Below are positions 30,081 through 40,567 of a stretch of DNA of 64,000 bases, in pieces; positions within the stretch are counted from its first letter, which is position 1, and every line of letters starts with the position of its first letter. The DNA comes from Sphingopyxis italica (GTDB lineage Bacteria > Pseudomonadota > Alphaproteobacteria > Sphingomonadales > Sphingomonadaceae): positions 124,001 to 188,000 of the forward strand of contig NZ_JAATIT010000001.1 in assembly GCF_011926545.1 (NCBI RefSeq). The letters are read 5' to 3'. The notes beneath the pieces were generated by a model. It searched no databases. It was not told the origin of the DNA and was given only the letters and a program-made list of their open reading frames with translations. Made by a program: the position numbers and the translations under genes.

Positions 30081-31309
30081 TTCTTGTTCCAGTTGCGGGT
30101 CATCGACACCCGAGCCGCATAGGGGTTTCGCCGGGTCAGCGACAAGAGCAAACCCATGCCGATCGACAGAGCGATGAAAGACGAGCCGCCGTAGGAGATG
30201 AAAGGCAGCGTCATCCCCTTTGACGGGAATATCTGCGTGTTCACCCCCATGTTGATCACCGCCTGTCCGCCGAACTGCGCGATCAGCCCGGCGACCGCGA
30301 GGATCAGGAAGCTGTCCTCCTCATCGAGCAGGCGGACGAGGACGCGGACGATGATCGCGAGATAGAGCGCGGCGATCGCGATGCACGCGATCATCCCGAA
30401 CTCCTCGCCGATCACCGAAAAGATATAGTCGGTATGCGCCTCGGGCAGCTGGAACTTGGCGAGGCCGGCGCCGGGGCCGGTGCCGATCAGCCCGCCGGCG
30501 GTCAGCGTCGCATGCGCCTTGTCGACCTGAAAGCTGTCGCCCTTGTCGAACAGCCAGATGTTGATGCGCTGCTGCGCCACGGGGTAGAAGAAATAGGCGA
30601 GGATGAGGCCGGCGACGCCGGTGCCCGCGAGCATCCCCATGATCCGCATCGACAGACCCGCGACGAGCACGAGCACGAACCAGGTCGCGGCGAAGATGAC
30701 CGTCTGTCCAAGGTCGGGCTGGCCCATCAACAGCAGCGCGATGACGCCGGTCAGCGCCGCGGCGAGCGGGACGACGGGCAGGCTCTGGTCGTGGAGGCGC
30801 AGCGACAGCACCCAGGCGAGCGACACCGCGAAGAAGGGTTTGAGGAATTCGGACGGCTGGAGGCGGAGCACGCCGCTGCCGAGCCAACGCTGCGCTCCGT
30901 TCACCGAGGCGCCGACGAGCGGGACGAGGAAGAGCAGGAAGAGAAAGACGATCGTGCCGTAGATAGCGAAGCGCCGCGCCTGCGGCTTGGGCAGCATCGA
31001 CACCATCAGCATCACGGGGACGCCGACGATCACCCACATCAGCTGGCGATAGAAATAATAGAGCGGGTCGAGCGACGCGGTCGAGGTCGATAGCTTCTGC
31101 GCCGCGACGGGCGACGCGGCCGCGACCGCGACGAGCCCGACCGCGACGAGGATCGAGACGAGCAGCAGCAGGACGCGGTCGATTTCCCAGAACCAGAGGC
31201 CGAGCGGGGTGCGGTCGGCGCGGCTGAGGCGCGGGCCGCGGCGTTTGGTCGTACGCGTGGCCGCGATCACCGGGCGTTCGGTCGCGTCCATATTGTCCCC
31301 CCCACTCAT
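30077..31309 (-). CDS. ftsW: SEDS-family peptidoglycan polymerase FtsW
   Basis: The 410-residue membrane protein has about ten helices after a basic 40-residue head and polymerises lipid II at the septum together with FtsI. Family motifs are LQPSEFLKPFFAVSLAW, ATLTAGGLIGTGPGAGLAKFQLPEAHTDYIFSVIGEEFG and SKGMTLPFISYGGSS near the end. ATGA overlaps join it to murD and murG. Confidence 0.96.
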   Translation of the reverse strand: MSGGDNMDATERPVIAATRTTKRRGPRLSRADRTPLGLWFWEIDRVLLLLVSILVAVGLVAVAAASPVAAQKLSTSTASLDPLYYFYRQLMWVIVGVPVMLMVSMLPKPQARRFAIYGTIVFLFLLFLVPLVGASVNGAQRWLGSGVLRLQPSEFLKPFFAVSLAWVLSLRLHDQSLPVVPLAAALTGVIALLLMGQPDLGQTVIFAATWFVLVLVAGLSMRIMGMLAGTGVAGLILAYFFYPVAQQRINIWLFDKGDSFQVDKAHATLTAGGLIGTGPGAGLAKFQLPEAHTDYIFSVIGEEFGMIACIAIAALYLAIIVRVLVRLLDEEDSFLILAVAGLIAQFGGQAVINMGVNTQIFPSKGMTLPFISYGGSSFIALSIGMGLLLSLTRRNPYAARVSMTRNWNKK

Positions 31310-32610
31310 GCCCCGAGCGCCTGTACGGCGGCGCGAAACGCATCGCCGCGCTGTTCATAATCCTTATACTGGTCGAACGAGGCGCAGGCGGGCGACAGCA
31401 GGACGATGTCGCCGGGCTCTGCCGCCGCCGCCGCCTGCTTCACCGCGGTCGCCAGATCGCCCAACTTTTCGACGGGACAAGCGTCGCCGATCTCGGCCGC
31501 GAACGTCTCCATCGCCTCGCCGATCAGATAGGCGCGCTTGACGTGGCCGAACCAGGGGCGGCAGGCGGCGAGCCCGTCGCCCTTCGCCTGCCCGCCGGCG
31601 ATCCAGTGCAAACGCTGGTCCGGCGCCGGCGGGAATGCCGCCAGCGCCGGTGCAGCGGAAGCCGCGTTGGTGGCCTTGCTGTCGTTGAACCAGCGGACAC
31701 CATCGGCTTCGCCGACCAATTCCATACGGTGCGGCAGCGACTTGTAGGTCGCGAGGCCGCGTTCGATCTGTTCGTCGTTCAATCCCAGCACGCGGCATAC
31801 GGCGATCGCGCAGACGGCGTTCTGCGCGTTGTGCGGGCCTTGAAGTGCGGGCCAACGGGCTTGATCGACGGGGTCGATGTCCTTGCCCGAGACGCGGTGG
31901 AGGCGATGGTTGATGCGGCTGGCGATCATCTTCGACGGATCGTCGTCGACCGCGACGATCGCGACCTGATCGCGGTGCTGAAGGCTGAACAGCCGCGCTT
32001 TCGACGCCGAATAGCCGGCGAAGCCGTCGTAGCGATCGAGGTGATCGGGGCTGAGGTTGGTGAGTAGCGCGACGTCGCACGCGAGACTGTGCGAAAGGTC
32101 GATCTGGTAGCTCGACAGTTCGAGGACGTAAACGCCGCCTTCGGGCAAAGGCTCGCGCGTCAGGATCGGCAGGCCGATGTTGCCGCCCATCAGCGTCGGC
32201 ACGCCGGCACTTTCGAGCATGTGGGCGACGAGCGCGGTGACGGTCGACTTGCCGTTGGTGCCGGTGATGCCGACGGTCTTGTGCGGCGGCAGGTCGCCCT
32301 CGGCTTCGGCAAAAAGTTCGATGTCGCCGATGACGGGAACATGGGCTTCGCGCGCGTGCGCGGCGATCGGGTGGCGGTTGAGCGGCACGCCGGGCGAGAC
32401 GACGACCCCCGCGAAACCGACGAGGTCGATCTCGAGCGGGTTGCCGATGTCGGCGCCCAATGCCATCGCATCGTCGCGCGCCTCCTCGCGCTCGTCCCAG
32501 GCGGTGACGCCCGCGCCGCTGGCCACGAGCGCCTCGACCGTCGCGAGCCCCGAGCGCGCCAGCCCCAGCACCGCATAGCGGCGACCGGCAAAGGCGCGCG
32601 AGGTGATCAC
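31306..32610 (-). CDS. murD: UDP-N-acetylmuramoylalanine--D-glutamate ligase
   Basis: The 434-residue Mur ligase adds D-Glu. It has [24 protein letters not shown] at the N-terminus, the ATP loop [38 protein letters not shown] and [15 protein letters not shown]. The start is GTG 32610, overlapping the mraY stop as GTGA. No ATG fits the family N-terminus, and the longer frame to 32928 lies inside mraY. Confidence 0.96.
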   Translation of the reverse strand: MITSRAFAGRRYAVLGLARSGLATVEALVASGAGVTAWDEREEARDDAMALGADIGNPLEIDLVGFAGVVVSPGVPLNRHPIAAHAREAHVPVIGDIELFAEAEGDLPPHKTVGITGTNGKSTVTALVAHMLESAGVPTLMGGNIGLPILTREPLPEGGVYVLELSSYQIDLSHSLACDVALLTNLSPDHLDRYDGFAGYSASKARLFSLQHRDQVAIVAVDDDPSKMIASRINHRLHRVSGKDIDPVDQARWPALQGPHNAQNAVCAIAVCRVLGLNDEQIERGLATYKSLPHRMELVGEADGVRWFNDSKATNAASAAPALAAFPPAPDQRLHWIAGGQAKGDGLAACRPWFGHVKRAYLIGEAMETFAAEIGDACPVEKLGDLATAVKQAAAAAEPGDIVLLSPACASFDQYKDYEQRGDAFRAAVQALGA

Positions 32611-33677
32611 CGGAGCTTCAAGGTCGCGAGCCCGGCCAGCGCGAGGACGATCGAGACGATCCAGAAGCGGATGACGACGGTCGATTCGGGCCAGCCCAAT
32701 TGCTCGAAATGATGGTGGATAGGCGCCATGCGAAAGACGCGCTTGCCGGTGCGCTTGTACCAGAAGACCTGGATGATCACCGACAAGGCCTCGACCACGA
32801 ACAGCCCGCCGACGAGGACGAGGACGAGTTCGTGCTGCGCGGTCACCGCGATCGTCGCGAGCGCGCCGCCGAGCGCAAGGCTGCCGGTATCGCCCATGAA
32901 GACGGCGGCGGGGGGCGCGTTGAACCACAGGAAGGCGAGGCAGGCGCCGATGATCGCGGCGGCGAACACAGCAAGCTCGCCCGCGCCGGGGACGTGCGGG
33001 ATGCCGAGATAGCCCGCGAACTTCGCATTGCCCGAGAGGTAGACGATGACGAGGAAGGTCAGGCTGGCGATGATCACCGGGAAGGTCGCGAGCCCGTCGA
33101 GCCCGTCGGTGAGGTTCACCGCGTTACCGAAGCCGACGATCAGCACCATCGCGAAGACATAATAGAGCGGTCCGAGCGGGATATAGACGTCGGTAAAAAA
33201 GGGCAGATAGAGGTCGGTGCCGGTGCGCGAGACGATCAGCAGAACCGCGACCCCCGCGATCAGGAATTCGATAAGCAGGCGAATGCGGCCCGGAATGCCG
33301 CGGTGGCTGGCCTTGGTCACCTTGTCATAATCGTCGAGAAAGCCGACGACCGCGAAACCCGCGGTGACGAAGAGACATGCCCAGACGAAGCGGTTGGAGA
33401 GATCCATCCACAGAAGCGCCGAGATCATCAGCGAAATGAGGATCATCAGCCCGCCCATCGTCGGTGTGCCCTTTTTGGCGAGGTGGCTTTGCGGGCCATC
33501 GTCGCGGATCGGCTGCCCCTTCCCCTGCCGCGTCCGCAGCATCAGGATGAAGCGCGGGCCAATCCACAGGCCGAGGATCAGCGCGGTCGCGACCGCCGCG
33601 CCCGAGCGGAAGCTCAGGTAGCGAATGAGGTTGAGCGCCCCCGGAAAGCCTAGCCATTCCGCCAGCCAATAAAGCAT
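32607..33677 (-). CDS. mraY: Phospho-N-acetylmuramoyl-pentapeptide transferase
   Basis: The 356-residue integral membrane enzyme makes lipid I from UDP-MurNAc-pentapeptide and undecaprenyl phosphate. It contains [13 protein letters not shown], the Mg-binding VGFLDDYDK, the catalytic [12 protein letters not shown], and [12 protein letters not shown] and [15 protein letters not shown] near the end. ATG 33677 overlaps the murF stop as TGATG; a TTG one codon earlier is an alternative. Confidence 0.96.
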   Translation of the reverse strand: MLYWLAEWLGFPGALNLIRYLSFRSGAAVATALILGLWIGPRFILMLRTRQGKGQPIRDDGPQSHLAKKGTPTMGGLMILISLMISALLWMDLSNRFVWACLFVTAGFAVVGFLDDYDKVTKASHRGIPGRIRLLIEFLIAGVAVLLIVSRTGTDLYLPFFTDVYIPLGPLYYVFAMVLIVGFGNAVNLTDGLDGLATFPVIIASLTFLVIVYLSGNAKFAGYLGIPHVPGAGELAVFAAAIIGACLAFLWFNAPPAAVFMGDTGSLALGGALATIAVTAQHELVLVLVGGLFVVEALSVIIQVFWYKRTGKRVFRMAPIHHHFEQLGWPESTVVIRFWIVSIVLALAGLATLKLR

Positions 33678-35053
33678 CAATAATCCCCGCTGGTCAGCGC
33701 CGTCACGACATGCGACAGCCCGACGCTGTTCGACCCCTTGACCAGCACGGCGTCGCCGGCGCGGATCAGGTCACCGAGCCGCCCTACCGCGGCCGATTGC
33801 GCGGGCACATGCTCGAAATCGACGCGGCCCTCAAGCGCTTTGGCGAGCGGCGCCATCTCTTCGCCGACAAGCAGGGCGAATTGCACTCCGGCCGCGACGA
33901 GCGGAGCCGCGAGGCCCGCATGCCAGGCCTCTCCGCCCGCCCCGAGTTCCTTCATCGCGCCGAGAATCGCGACCTTGCGGTCCGCGGATTCGGTGCCGAG
34001 TTGATCGATCGTCGCCGCCATCGACGCGGGGTTGGCGTTATAGCTTTCGTCGATGACGAGGATCTGGCCGCCGGGCACGTCGACGCGGTGGCGCGCGCCG
34101 CGGCCCGCGAGCCCGCCCATTTCGGCGAAGGCGAGCCCCGCCGCGGGCAGGTCGCCGCCGACCGCCTTCACCGCGGCGAGCACCGCGAGCGAATTGGCGA
34201 CCCAATGCGCGCCGGCCTGCGCGATGGTGAAGCAGAGGAGCGATTCCTGCACCTGCGCGGTGACGAGCGAGCCGCCCTGCCCGTCGGGCAGCCAGTCGAC
34301 CGCGCGGACGTCGGCGCCCTCGTTCAGCCCGAAGCTGACGATGTGCGCGGCATGCCGTTCGGCCTTGGCGCGCAGGCGCGCATAATGCGGGCTGTCGAAG
34401 GGAATGATCGCGGTGCCGCTGGGCTCGAGCCCTTCGAAAATCTCGGCCTTGGCGTCGGCGATCGCTTCTTCGCTGCCGAAAAATTCCATATGTGCCGGCG
34501 CAATCGTCGTGACGATCGCGACGTGCGGGCGCACCATGCGCGTCAGCGCGGCAAGCTCGCCCGCGTGGTTCATGCCCATTTCGAAGATGCCGTAATCGGC
34601 GCTGCTCGGCATGCGCGCGAGGCTGAGCGGCACGCCGACATGATTATTGTAGCTTTTGACCGAGCGGTGCGCCTTGCCGGGACGGAAGCGATCGAGCGCG
34701 GCGAACAGCGCCTCCTTCGTCCCCGTCTTGCCCGCCGATCCGGTGACGCCGATGATGCGGCCATGGCTGCGCGCGCGCGACGCGATGCCGAGCGCGTTCA
34801 GGGCGGCGGCGCTGTCGGCGACGCGGACATGCGGATGGTCGATTAAGGTTTCGCAGATGATGCCCGCGGCGCTCGCCGCGATCGCCTTGTCGATGAAATC
34901 ATGCCCGTCGGCGCTCTCGCCCTTCATCGCGATGAAGAGATCGCCCTTCGTCACCTCGCGCGAGTCGAAGGCGACGCCCTGCACGGTGAAGTCGGCGCTG
35001 GCGGTGCCTCCGCAAGCCGTCGCGATGGCGCGCGCGGTCCAGAGCGGGTTCAT
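33677..35053 (-). CDS. murF: UDP-N-acetylmuramoyl-tripeptide--D-alanyl-D-alanine ligase
   Basis: The 458-residue Mur ligase adds D-Ala-D-Ala, the product of DdlB further along the same operon. It has [26 protein letters not shown], an ATP loop [19 protein letters not shown] (a Ser-Ala variant of the usual loop), [17 protein letters not shown] and [17 protein letters not shown] and TGATG overlaps connect it to murE and mraY. Confidence 0.96.
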   Translation of the reverse strand: MNPLWTARAIATACGGTASADFTVQGVAFDSREVTKGDLFIAMKGESADGHDFIDKAIAASAAGIICETLIDHPHVRVADSAAALNALGIASRARSHGRIIGVTGSAGKTGTKEALFAALDRFRPGKAHRSVKSYNNHVGVPLSLARMPSSADYGIFEMGMNHAGELAALTRMVRPHVAIVTTIAPAHMEFFGSEEAIADAKAEIFEGLEPSGTAIIPFDSPHYARLRAKAERHAAHIVSFGLNEGADVRAVDWLPDGQGGSLVTAQVQESLLCFTIAQAGAHWVANSLAVLAAVKAVGGDLPAAGLAFAEMGGLAGRGARHRVDVPGGQILVIDESYNANPASMAATIDQLGTESADRKVAILGAMKELGAGGEAWHAGLAAPLVAAGVQFALLVGEEMAPLAKALEGRVDFEHVPAQSAAVGRLGDLIRAGDAVLVKGSNSVGLSHVVTALTSGDY

Positions 35054-36489
35054 GCGGCCTCCTCGCGTGCGACGGTGACGTCGTCGAAGGGAATGACGCG
35101 CATCGCGTCGCCGCGTCCGACGATCTGGCCCTGTTCGTGCCCCTTGCCCGCGATGCAGACGATGTCGTCGGCGCGCGCCTCGGCGATCGCGGCGGCGATC
35201 GCGGCGCGGCGGTCGCCGATCACCCGCGCATCGGGTGCGGCGGCGGCGATCGCATCGCGGATGAAGGCGGGATCTTCGCCGCGCGGATTGTCGTCGGTAA
35301 TGACGAGCACATCGGCCTTGGCGGCGGCGACCCTGCCCATTTCGGGCCGCTTCGCCTGGTCGCGGTCGCCGCCGGCGCCGAAGACGAGGATCAGGCGGCC
35401 GCTCGCGTGCGGGCGCAGCGCGTCGAGCGCCGCCTCGATCGCGTCGGGGGTGTGCGCGTAATCGACATAGACCGGCGCGCCCGCGCGGGTGATGGCGGCG
35501 CGTTCGAGCCGCCCGCGCACCGGCTGGAGCCGCGCGAGATTGGCGAGCGTTTGCGCCGCGTCGCCGCCGGTCGCGATGACGAGCCCGGCGGATACCAAAG
35601 CATTGGCGACCTGATAGGCGCCGATCAGCGGCAGATCGACCTTTTGGGTGAGGTCGCCTGCGGCGATGACGAGCGACTGGCCGAGCTGGGTCGGCGCGCG
35701 CGAGACGAGGCGGAGCCTTTCGCCCTGCGTGCCGACGGTCAGCAGGCGGATGCCGCGGGCCGCCACCGCGTCGATCACGGCGGGCGAATAGTCATCGTCG
35801 GCCCAGACCACCGCCGCGCCGCCCCCCTCGACCACTTCGGCGAAGAGGCGGAGCTTGGCCTGAAGATAAGCTTCCATCGTGCCGTGATAGTCGAGATGAT
35901 CGTGGCTGAGGTTGGTGAAGGCGGCGGCCTTCACCGACAGCCCCTCGGTGCGATACTGGTCGAGGCCGTGGCTCGACGCCTCGAAAGCCGCATGGGTGAC
36001 GCCCTCGGCAGCAAGACCCGACATGTTCGACAGGAAGGTGACGACGTCGGGCGTCGTCAGCCCGGTCGAGGCGCTCTCCAGCGAGGTCGTGATGCCGAGC
36101 GTGCCGATCGATGCGGCGTTGAAGCCGGCCATGCGCCACAGCTGGCGCGTCATTTCGACGGTCGAGGTCTTGCCGTTGGTCCCCGTCACCGCGACGCAAG
36201 TCGCCGGGAAACGGTGAAAGAAGCGCGCGGCGATATGCGCGAAGGCGCGGCGCGGATTGGCGTCGGCGACATGTACCGCCCCCTCGACCTTCGCTTCGGC
36301 GCGCGCGACGACCGCAACCGCGCCCGATGCGACCGCAGCCGGGATGAAATCCTCGCCGTTGAATTTTTCGCCGACGAAGGCACCGAAAATCGTGCCCGGC
36401 GCGACCTTGCGATGATCGATCGCGAGCCCCGTCACCACGGGATCGCTGCCCTCCAGCGCCTGATCGTCGAGCAGCGCGGCGAGCCGCAT
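35050..36489 (-). CDS. murE: UDP-N-acetylmuramoyl-L-alanyl-D-glutamate--2,6-diaminopimelate ligase
   Basis: The 479-residue Mur ligase adds meso-diaminopimelate. The substrate-selecting motif DDNPRGEDP near residue 400 is of the diaminopimelate DNPR type, not the lysine type. Also seen are IDHRKVAPGTIFGAFVGEKFNGEDF, the ATP loop VTGTNGKTSTVEMTRQL, the carbamylated-lysine region and DYAHTPDAIEAAL. TGATG joins it to ftsI. Confidence 0.96.
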   Translation of the reverse strand: MRLAALLDDQALEGSDPVVTGLAIDHRKVAPGTIFGAFVGEKFNGEDFIPAAVASGAVAVVARAEAKVEGAVHVADANPRRAFAHIAARFFHRFPATCVAVTGTNGKTSTVEMTRQLWRMAGFNAASIGTLGITTSLESASTGLTTPDVVTFLSNMSGLAAEGVTHAAFEASSHGLDQYRTEGLSVKAAAFTNLSHDHLDYHGTMEAYLQAKLRLFAEVVEGGGAAVVWADDDYSPAVIDAVAARGIRLLTVGTQGERLRLVSRAPTQLGQSLVIAAGDLTQKVDLPLIGAYQVANALVSAGLVIATGGDAAQTLANLARLQPVRGRLERAAITRAGAPVYVDYAHTPDAIEAALDALRPHASGRLILVFGAGGDRDQAKRPEMGRVAAAKADVLVITDDNPRGEDPAFIRDAIAAAAPDARVIGDRRAAIAAAIAEARADDIVCIAGKGHEQGQIVGRGDAMRVIPFDDVTVAREEAA

Positions 36490-38177
36490 CAGTGCGTTTC
36501 CTCGCCTCTGCGCAGCAGCGGGAGGAGTTCGGAGACGTCGACGTCGCGGCTTTCGTCGGGGAAGACGCCGAGCATCGGACCCGCACGCGTCACGACCTTG
36601 CGCACCACCGGTGCCGCAGTCCAGCCCGCGGTGCGCTGGCCCGAACTATAGGCATTGCCCTTGGGCTCGTCGATCATCACGAGCACGATATAGCGCGGAT
36701 TGTCCATCGGGAAGGCCGCGGCGAAGGTCGAGACGAGTGAATGGCGACGATAGCCGCCCGCGCCCGGCTTTTCGGCCGATCCGGTCTTGCCCCCGACGCG
36801 AAAGCCCGGGGCGTCCGCCTGCTTGCCGGTGCCATCCGAAACGATCAGGCGCAGCAACTGGCGCATCCGCGCGCTGGTCGACGCCTTGAACACGCGGCGC
36901 CCCTGCGGCGGCGGCTTGTCGCCGAGCTTGAGCATCGTCGCGGGACGATAAAGGCCGCCGTTGACGAGCGCGGCATAGGCGCTCGCGAGATGCAGCGGCG
37001 TCACCGCGATGCCGTGCCCATAGCTGGTCGTCATCGTCGTCACCCGGCCCCAATTCTTGGGCCAGAGCGGGAAGGCGCGTTCGTGGAGTTCGATTTCGGG
37101 GCGCTTGTCGAAATCGAGGCTGCGGAACAGCGCTTCCAGCTTTTCGCGCCCCAGCTCGTCGGCGATGCGCGCGGTCGCGATGTTCGAGCTTTCGATCAGC
37201 GTCTCGGGCACATTATACCAGCGGCCGGGGTGGCTGTCGCGAATGCGGAAGCCCGCGATCGGGAGCGGCGCCGTCGCGTCGTAGCGGCGCGCCATGCTCG
37301 TCACCGTGCCGGCGTCGATCGCGGCGCCGATCGACAGCGGCTTGAAGGTCGAGCCCAGCTCGTAGAGATTATAGGTGACGGCGTTGCGGCGCGTCGTCGG
37401 GTCGCTGCCCGTCAGCTTGTTCGGATTATAGGTCGGCAGCGAGGTCATCGCGGCGACTTCGCCGGTGTGAACGTCGAGGATGATGCCCGCGCCGCCGATC
37501 GCTTCCAGATTGGTGACCGCCGCGCTCAGCTCGCTTTCAAGCACGCCTTGCACGCGCGCGTCGATCGACAGCGCCAGCGGCTCGCCGCGCGTCGCCTCGT
37601 CGATCAGCCGCTGGTCGAACGCGCCTTCCACCCCCGTCACGCCATGGCCGTCGGCGTTGATGAAGCCGAGCACATGCGCCGCGAGGGTCAGCTGGGGATA
37701 GAGGCGTTCCTTTTCGCGCGGGAAGTCGAAGCCAACGTCGCCGATCGCGTTCACCGCCGCGACCTGATCGGGCAGCGCGCGGCGGCGGATATAGGTCGGA
37801 CGCGGCCCGGTCAGCTTTGCCAGCAAGTCCTGGCGCGTCATGTCGGGAAAGATCTTGTGCAGTTCGGCCGCCAGATATTGCCGGTCGTTGAGCAGTTTCG
37901 ACGGCACGACGCGGATCGAATAGCCGTCGATCGTGCGCGCGAGCGGCACGCCGTTGCGGTCGACGATGTCGGCGCGCGCCGGGACGAAGGCCGTCGCCGC
38001 CGAACGGCCCGACGAGGGATCGAACAGCGCGAAATAAAGGAGGCGCACCGACACAACCAAAAATGCCGCCATGAACAGCAGCATCAGGATCATCAAACGT
38101 TGCTGCGCGGTCAGCAATATCTGCTGCCGCACCCCAGCGGTTCGAACCCGGGTCGGACGGACGACCAGCGTGTTCAT
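36489..38177 (-). CDS. ftsI: Septal peptidoglycan transpeptidase (PBP3/FtsI)
   Basis: The 562-residue class B penicillin-binding protein cross-links septal peptidoglycan with FtsW. A membrane anchor lies at residues 28-50. The dimerisation domain starts at ARADIVDRNGVPLA. The transpeptidase motifs are STFK at S276, SSN at 330-332 and KTG in GFRVGGKTGSAEKPG. ATGA overlaps the ftsL stop. Confidence 0.96.
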   Translation of the reverse strand: MNTLVVRPTRVRTAGVRQQILLTAQQRLMILMLLFMAAFLVVSVRLLYFALFDPSSGRSAATAFVPARADIVDRNGVPLARTIDGYSIRVVPSKLLNDRQYLAAELHKIFPDMTRQDLLAKLTGPRPTYIRRRALPDQVAAVNAIGDVGFDFPREKERLYPQLTLAAHVLGFINADGHGVTGVEGAFDQRLIDEATRGEPLALSIDARVQGVLESELSAAVTNLEAIGGAGIILDVHTGEVAAMTSLPTYNPNKLTGSDPTTRRNAVTYNLYELGSTFKPLSIGAAIDAGTVTSMARRYDATAPLPIAGFRIRDSHPGRWYNVPETLIESSNIATARIADELGREKLEALFRSLDFDKRPEIELHERAFPLWPKNWGRVTTMTTSYGHGIAVTPLHLASAYAALVNGGLYRPATMLKLGDKPPPQGRRVFKASTSARMRQLLRLIVSDGTGKQADAPGFRVGGKTGSAEKPGAGGYRRHSLVSTFAAAFPMDNPRYIVLVMIDEPKGNAYSSGQRTAGWTAAPVVRKVVTRAGPMLGVFPDESRDVDVSELLPLLRRGEETH

Positions 38178-38797
38178 CGGCCGGGCTTTCCTCCCGCCGC
38201 TTCAATGGCGGCCGCGCGCTTCAAATCGGCGAGCGTCGATTCGGCGAGCAGCTGGTCCTCGATCATCTTGAGCTGTTCGCGGCGGCGCGTCGGCGCCATG
38301 CGCGGGGTGACGTCGCTGCGCACGCCGGTATCGGCCTGCGCGAGCTGGACGGGCTTCGCGGCGACGGGCTTTGCTGCCGCGGGCTTCGTCACGGCAGGCT
38401 CGCTTGCGACCGGGCTTTCCTTCGGCGCGGCCGGCACCGCGACCGGCGAGACCATCGCCATCAGCACCGGCGCCACCTCGTTGGCGCCGCGCGCGCGCGG
38501 CAGCCGGTCGAGCGAGGCGAGCTGGCGTTCGTTTTCCAGATATTGCGCGGCGTCGGGCGCCGAATAGCCGAAGGTATCGGCGTTCCACTGTTCGAGCTGG
38601 CGCATCGAGGCGCGCACCGCGAGTTCGGATTCGAGGTAGCGGATATTGTCGCGCGCCCGGATGATGTCGCGCTCGATGCGCGTCAGTTCGCTGCGCGTCG
38701 CCGCGACCTTGAGCGACACGGGATAGAGCATCATCGCGAAGATGAGCACGAGCAGGACCAGGCCGATTCCCTGGAGCTTGCGGGCCGCCATCAGCAT
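38174..38797 (-). CDS. ftsL: Cell division protein FtsL-like
   Basis: The 207-residue product has one membrane segment at residues 9-27 followed by a coiled-coil stretch ([31 protein letters not shown]). It then has [31 protein letters not shown], the layout of alphaproteobacterial FtsL. A Pro/Ala/Lys-rich tail of about 90 residues is longer than in E. coli FtsL. The start at 38797 has AAGGAGG 7 bases upstream; ATG 38791 would give a TGATG overlap and cannot be excluded. Its place between rsmH and ftsI supports the call. Confidence 0.88.
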   Translation of the reverse strand: MLMAARKLQGIGLVLLVLIFAMMLYPVSLKVAATRSELTRIERDIIRARDNIRYLESELAVRASMRQLEQWNADTFGYSAPDAAQYLENERQLASLDRLPRARGANEVAPVLMAMVSPVAVPAAPKESPVASEPAVTKPAAAKPVAAKPVQLAQADTGVRSDVTPRMAPTRRREQLKMIEDQLLAESTLADLKRAAAIEAAGGKPGR

Positions 38798-39795
38798 GAC
38801 ATCGCCTCCTTCATCGAACTATCCGGCCCTGAATTTCCGTGCCAGGCGGGTGCCGCGGTGCGGACCGCGCTGCGCAGCGTCGCCGAACGGGCGCGCGGAT
38901 TGCGCGCTTCCTCTTCCTTGCCGGGGCGTATCTTGCGCGCCGGCGTCTCGAAGGTTGCGGCCCGCGCCAGAGGGATCGGCGCGGGCCGGTGACGCGAACC
39001 CGCGGCATCGCCACCGCTGCGTTCGCGCAGGAAATTCTTCACGATACGGTCCTCGGTACTGTGAAAGCTGACGACGGCGAGCCGGCCACCGGGGCGCAGC
39101 AGCCGTTCGGCGGCGGAAAGGCCCGCGACCAGCTCGTCGAGTTCGCTATTGATGTGGATGCGGATCGCCTGAAAGCTCTTGGTCGAGGGATCCTTCGGCG
39201 CGCCGGGCGGATGGCGCAGCGCCTTGCGGATCACGGTCGCGAGTTCGGCGGTGCGGGTCAGCGGGCGCGCGGCGACGATCGCGCGCGCGACGCGGCGCGA
39301 CTGGCGCTCGTCGCCATAGTGGAAGAGGACGTCGGCGATCTCGGTCTCGTCGGCGCGGTTGAGCCAGTCGGCGGCGCTTTCGCCCTCCTGCGCCATGCGC
39401 ATGTCGAGCGGGCCGTCCTTCTGGAACGAAAAGCCGCGCTCGCCCTGGTCGAGCTGCATCGACGAGACGCCGATGTCGAAAGTGATGCCGTCGACCGCGT
39501 CGATCCCGCGCTCGGCGAGCAGCCGGTCGATCTCGCCGAAGCGGCCGTGGACCAGCGTCAGATGACCAGCGGCTTCGGCGACAAGCGCCTGCCCTTCGGC
39601 GATCGCGTCGGGGTCGCGGTCGCAGGCGACGACGTCGGCGCCCGCGGCGAGCATCGCGCGGGTGTAGCCGCCGGCGCCGAAGGTCGCATCGACGTGGCGC
39701 TCACCCGGGGCAATGGCGAGCGCGGCGATGACTTCTGAGCGGAGGACCGGATCGTGGCGCGGATCGCGGGGGAGGCCGGGGATAAGGTCGGTCAC
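38791..39795 (-). CDS. rsmH: 16S rRNA (cytosine(1402)-N(4))-methyltransferase
   Basis: The 334-residue methyltransferase modifies C1402 of 16S rRNA. It begins [36 protein letters not shown] (SAM loop). Further on it has [36 protein letters not shown] and [17 protein letters not shown]. Translation starts at GTG 39795, which overlaps the mraZ stop as GTGA. The C-terminal 40 residues are basic. Confidence 0.95.
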   Translation of the reverse strand: MTDLIPGLPRDPRHDPVLRSEVIAALAIAPGERHVDATFGAGGYTRAMLAAGADVVACDRDPDAIAEGQALVAEAAGHLTLVHGRFGEIDRLLAERGIDAVDGITFDIGVSSMQLDQGERGFSFQKDGPLDMRMAQEGESAADWLNRADETEIADVLFHYGDERQSRRVARAIVAARPLTRTAELATVIRKALRHPPGAPKDPSTKSFQAIRIHINSELDELVAGLSAAERLLRPGGRLAVVSFHSTEDRIVKNFLRERSGGDAAGSRHRPAPIPLARAATFETPARKIRPGKEEEARNPRARSATLRSAVRTAAPAWHGNSGPDSSMKEAMSC

Positions 39796-40292
39796 TTGCG
39801 CCCTTTCCCTTTCGCCTGATCCCACGAGGCGGCGAGGCGCTGGAGCACCGGATCGGCCTCGGCGCATTCGGCGAGCGTCGGCAGCCACCAGATTTCGAGG
39901 CGGCGGCCCGACCCCACAAAAGCCGTCGCGCCGGCATCGCCGACGCGGTCGCGGTGGATGAAGCTGGGAAGGAAACGACCGCTATCGTCGAGCGTGTAGG
40001 GCTCGGTATAGCTGAACCGCTTCTTGAACTCGGTATCCTCGTCGAAGTCGAGGTTGCGCAGCCGCGCGGTTTCGCGGTCGCGCTCGATCTCGCCGTTCAG
40101 CCGGTCATACTGATCCTGGCCATAGGCGACGAGACAGGGCAGTTTTTCGTGGAAACCGACCCAAAGCACGCGCTGGCCGTCCGCATTGAGGGGCACATTG
40201 TTGCGGAACTGAGAGGGGACGGCGATGCGCCCCTTGCCATCGATCGCGGCGAAATTGGTGCCCGCATACTGGCCGGGCGTCACAATCGCCAT
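39792..40292 (-). CDS. mraZ: Transcriptional regulator MraZ
   Basis: The 166-residue protein has two SpoVT/AbrB-like halves with [13 protein letters not shown] near residue 18 and [12 protein letters not shown] near residue 90. It is the known repressor of the dcw operon and acts as a ring-shaped oligomer on tandem GGG-type repeats. ATG 40292 ([11 protein letters not shown]) is preferred to the longer frame at 40325. A row of four such repeats lies about 125-160 bases upstream. Confidence 0.93.
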   Translation of the reverse strand: MAIVTPGQYAGTNFAAIDGKGRIAVPSQFRNNVPLNADGQRVLWVGFHEKLPCLVAYGQDQYDRLNGEIERDRETARLRNLDFDEDTEFKKRFSYTEPYTLDDSGRFLPSFIHRDRVGDAGATAFVGSGRRLEIWWLPTLAECAEADPVLQRLAASWDQAKGKGRK

Positions 40293-40415
40293 CGCTCTGC
40301 CCCCCGTATCCGCGCCACCGGGCAAAACTTCCCCGGCCCCGGAATCGCAGGATTCCAGCTGGTTCGGCGCGGGTGGAGAATGCCCCTCTCCGATTCCTGA
40401 GTATCAACTATAGAT

Positions 40416-40449
40416 CGGGGTGGAAAGGGGTATTTTAGGGTAAAATAGG
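40416..40449. promoter_or_regulatory. Candidate MraZ operator: four GGG repeats with 10-base period
   Basis: On the plus strand, GGGGT, GGGGT, AGGGT and AGGGA start at 40416, 40426, 40436 and 40446, exactly 10 bases apart with AT-rich spacers. Described MraZ boxes are direct repeats of TGGGN separated by 5 bases, which is the same geometry. The site lies upstream of mraZ in the only gap where the dcw promoter can sit. Two looser GGGT copies follow at 40488 and 40497. Confidence 0.7.
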
Positions 40450-40567
40450 GAATCCAACCCCTATCGGCCGCAAAAACCGCTCGGAATTGGGTAAATAGGG
40501 TCGCGCGGCGCCGCAGCGGCACCGTCGGGCGGCTTCGATCGGGGTGAATATGGGCGAAAACGCCGAC

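Noticed and set aside
40411..40500. Short regularly spaced repeats that might be taken for a CRISPR array
   Set aside because: Repeat units are 4-5 bases with a 10-base period, far too short for CRISPR. Position and spacing fit an MraZ operator.
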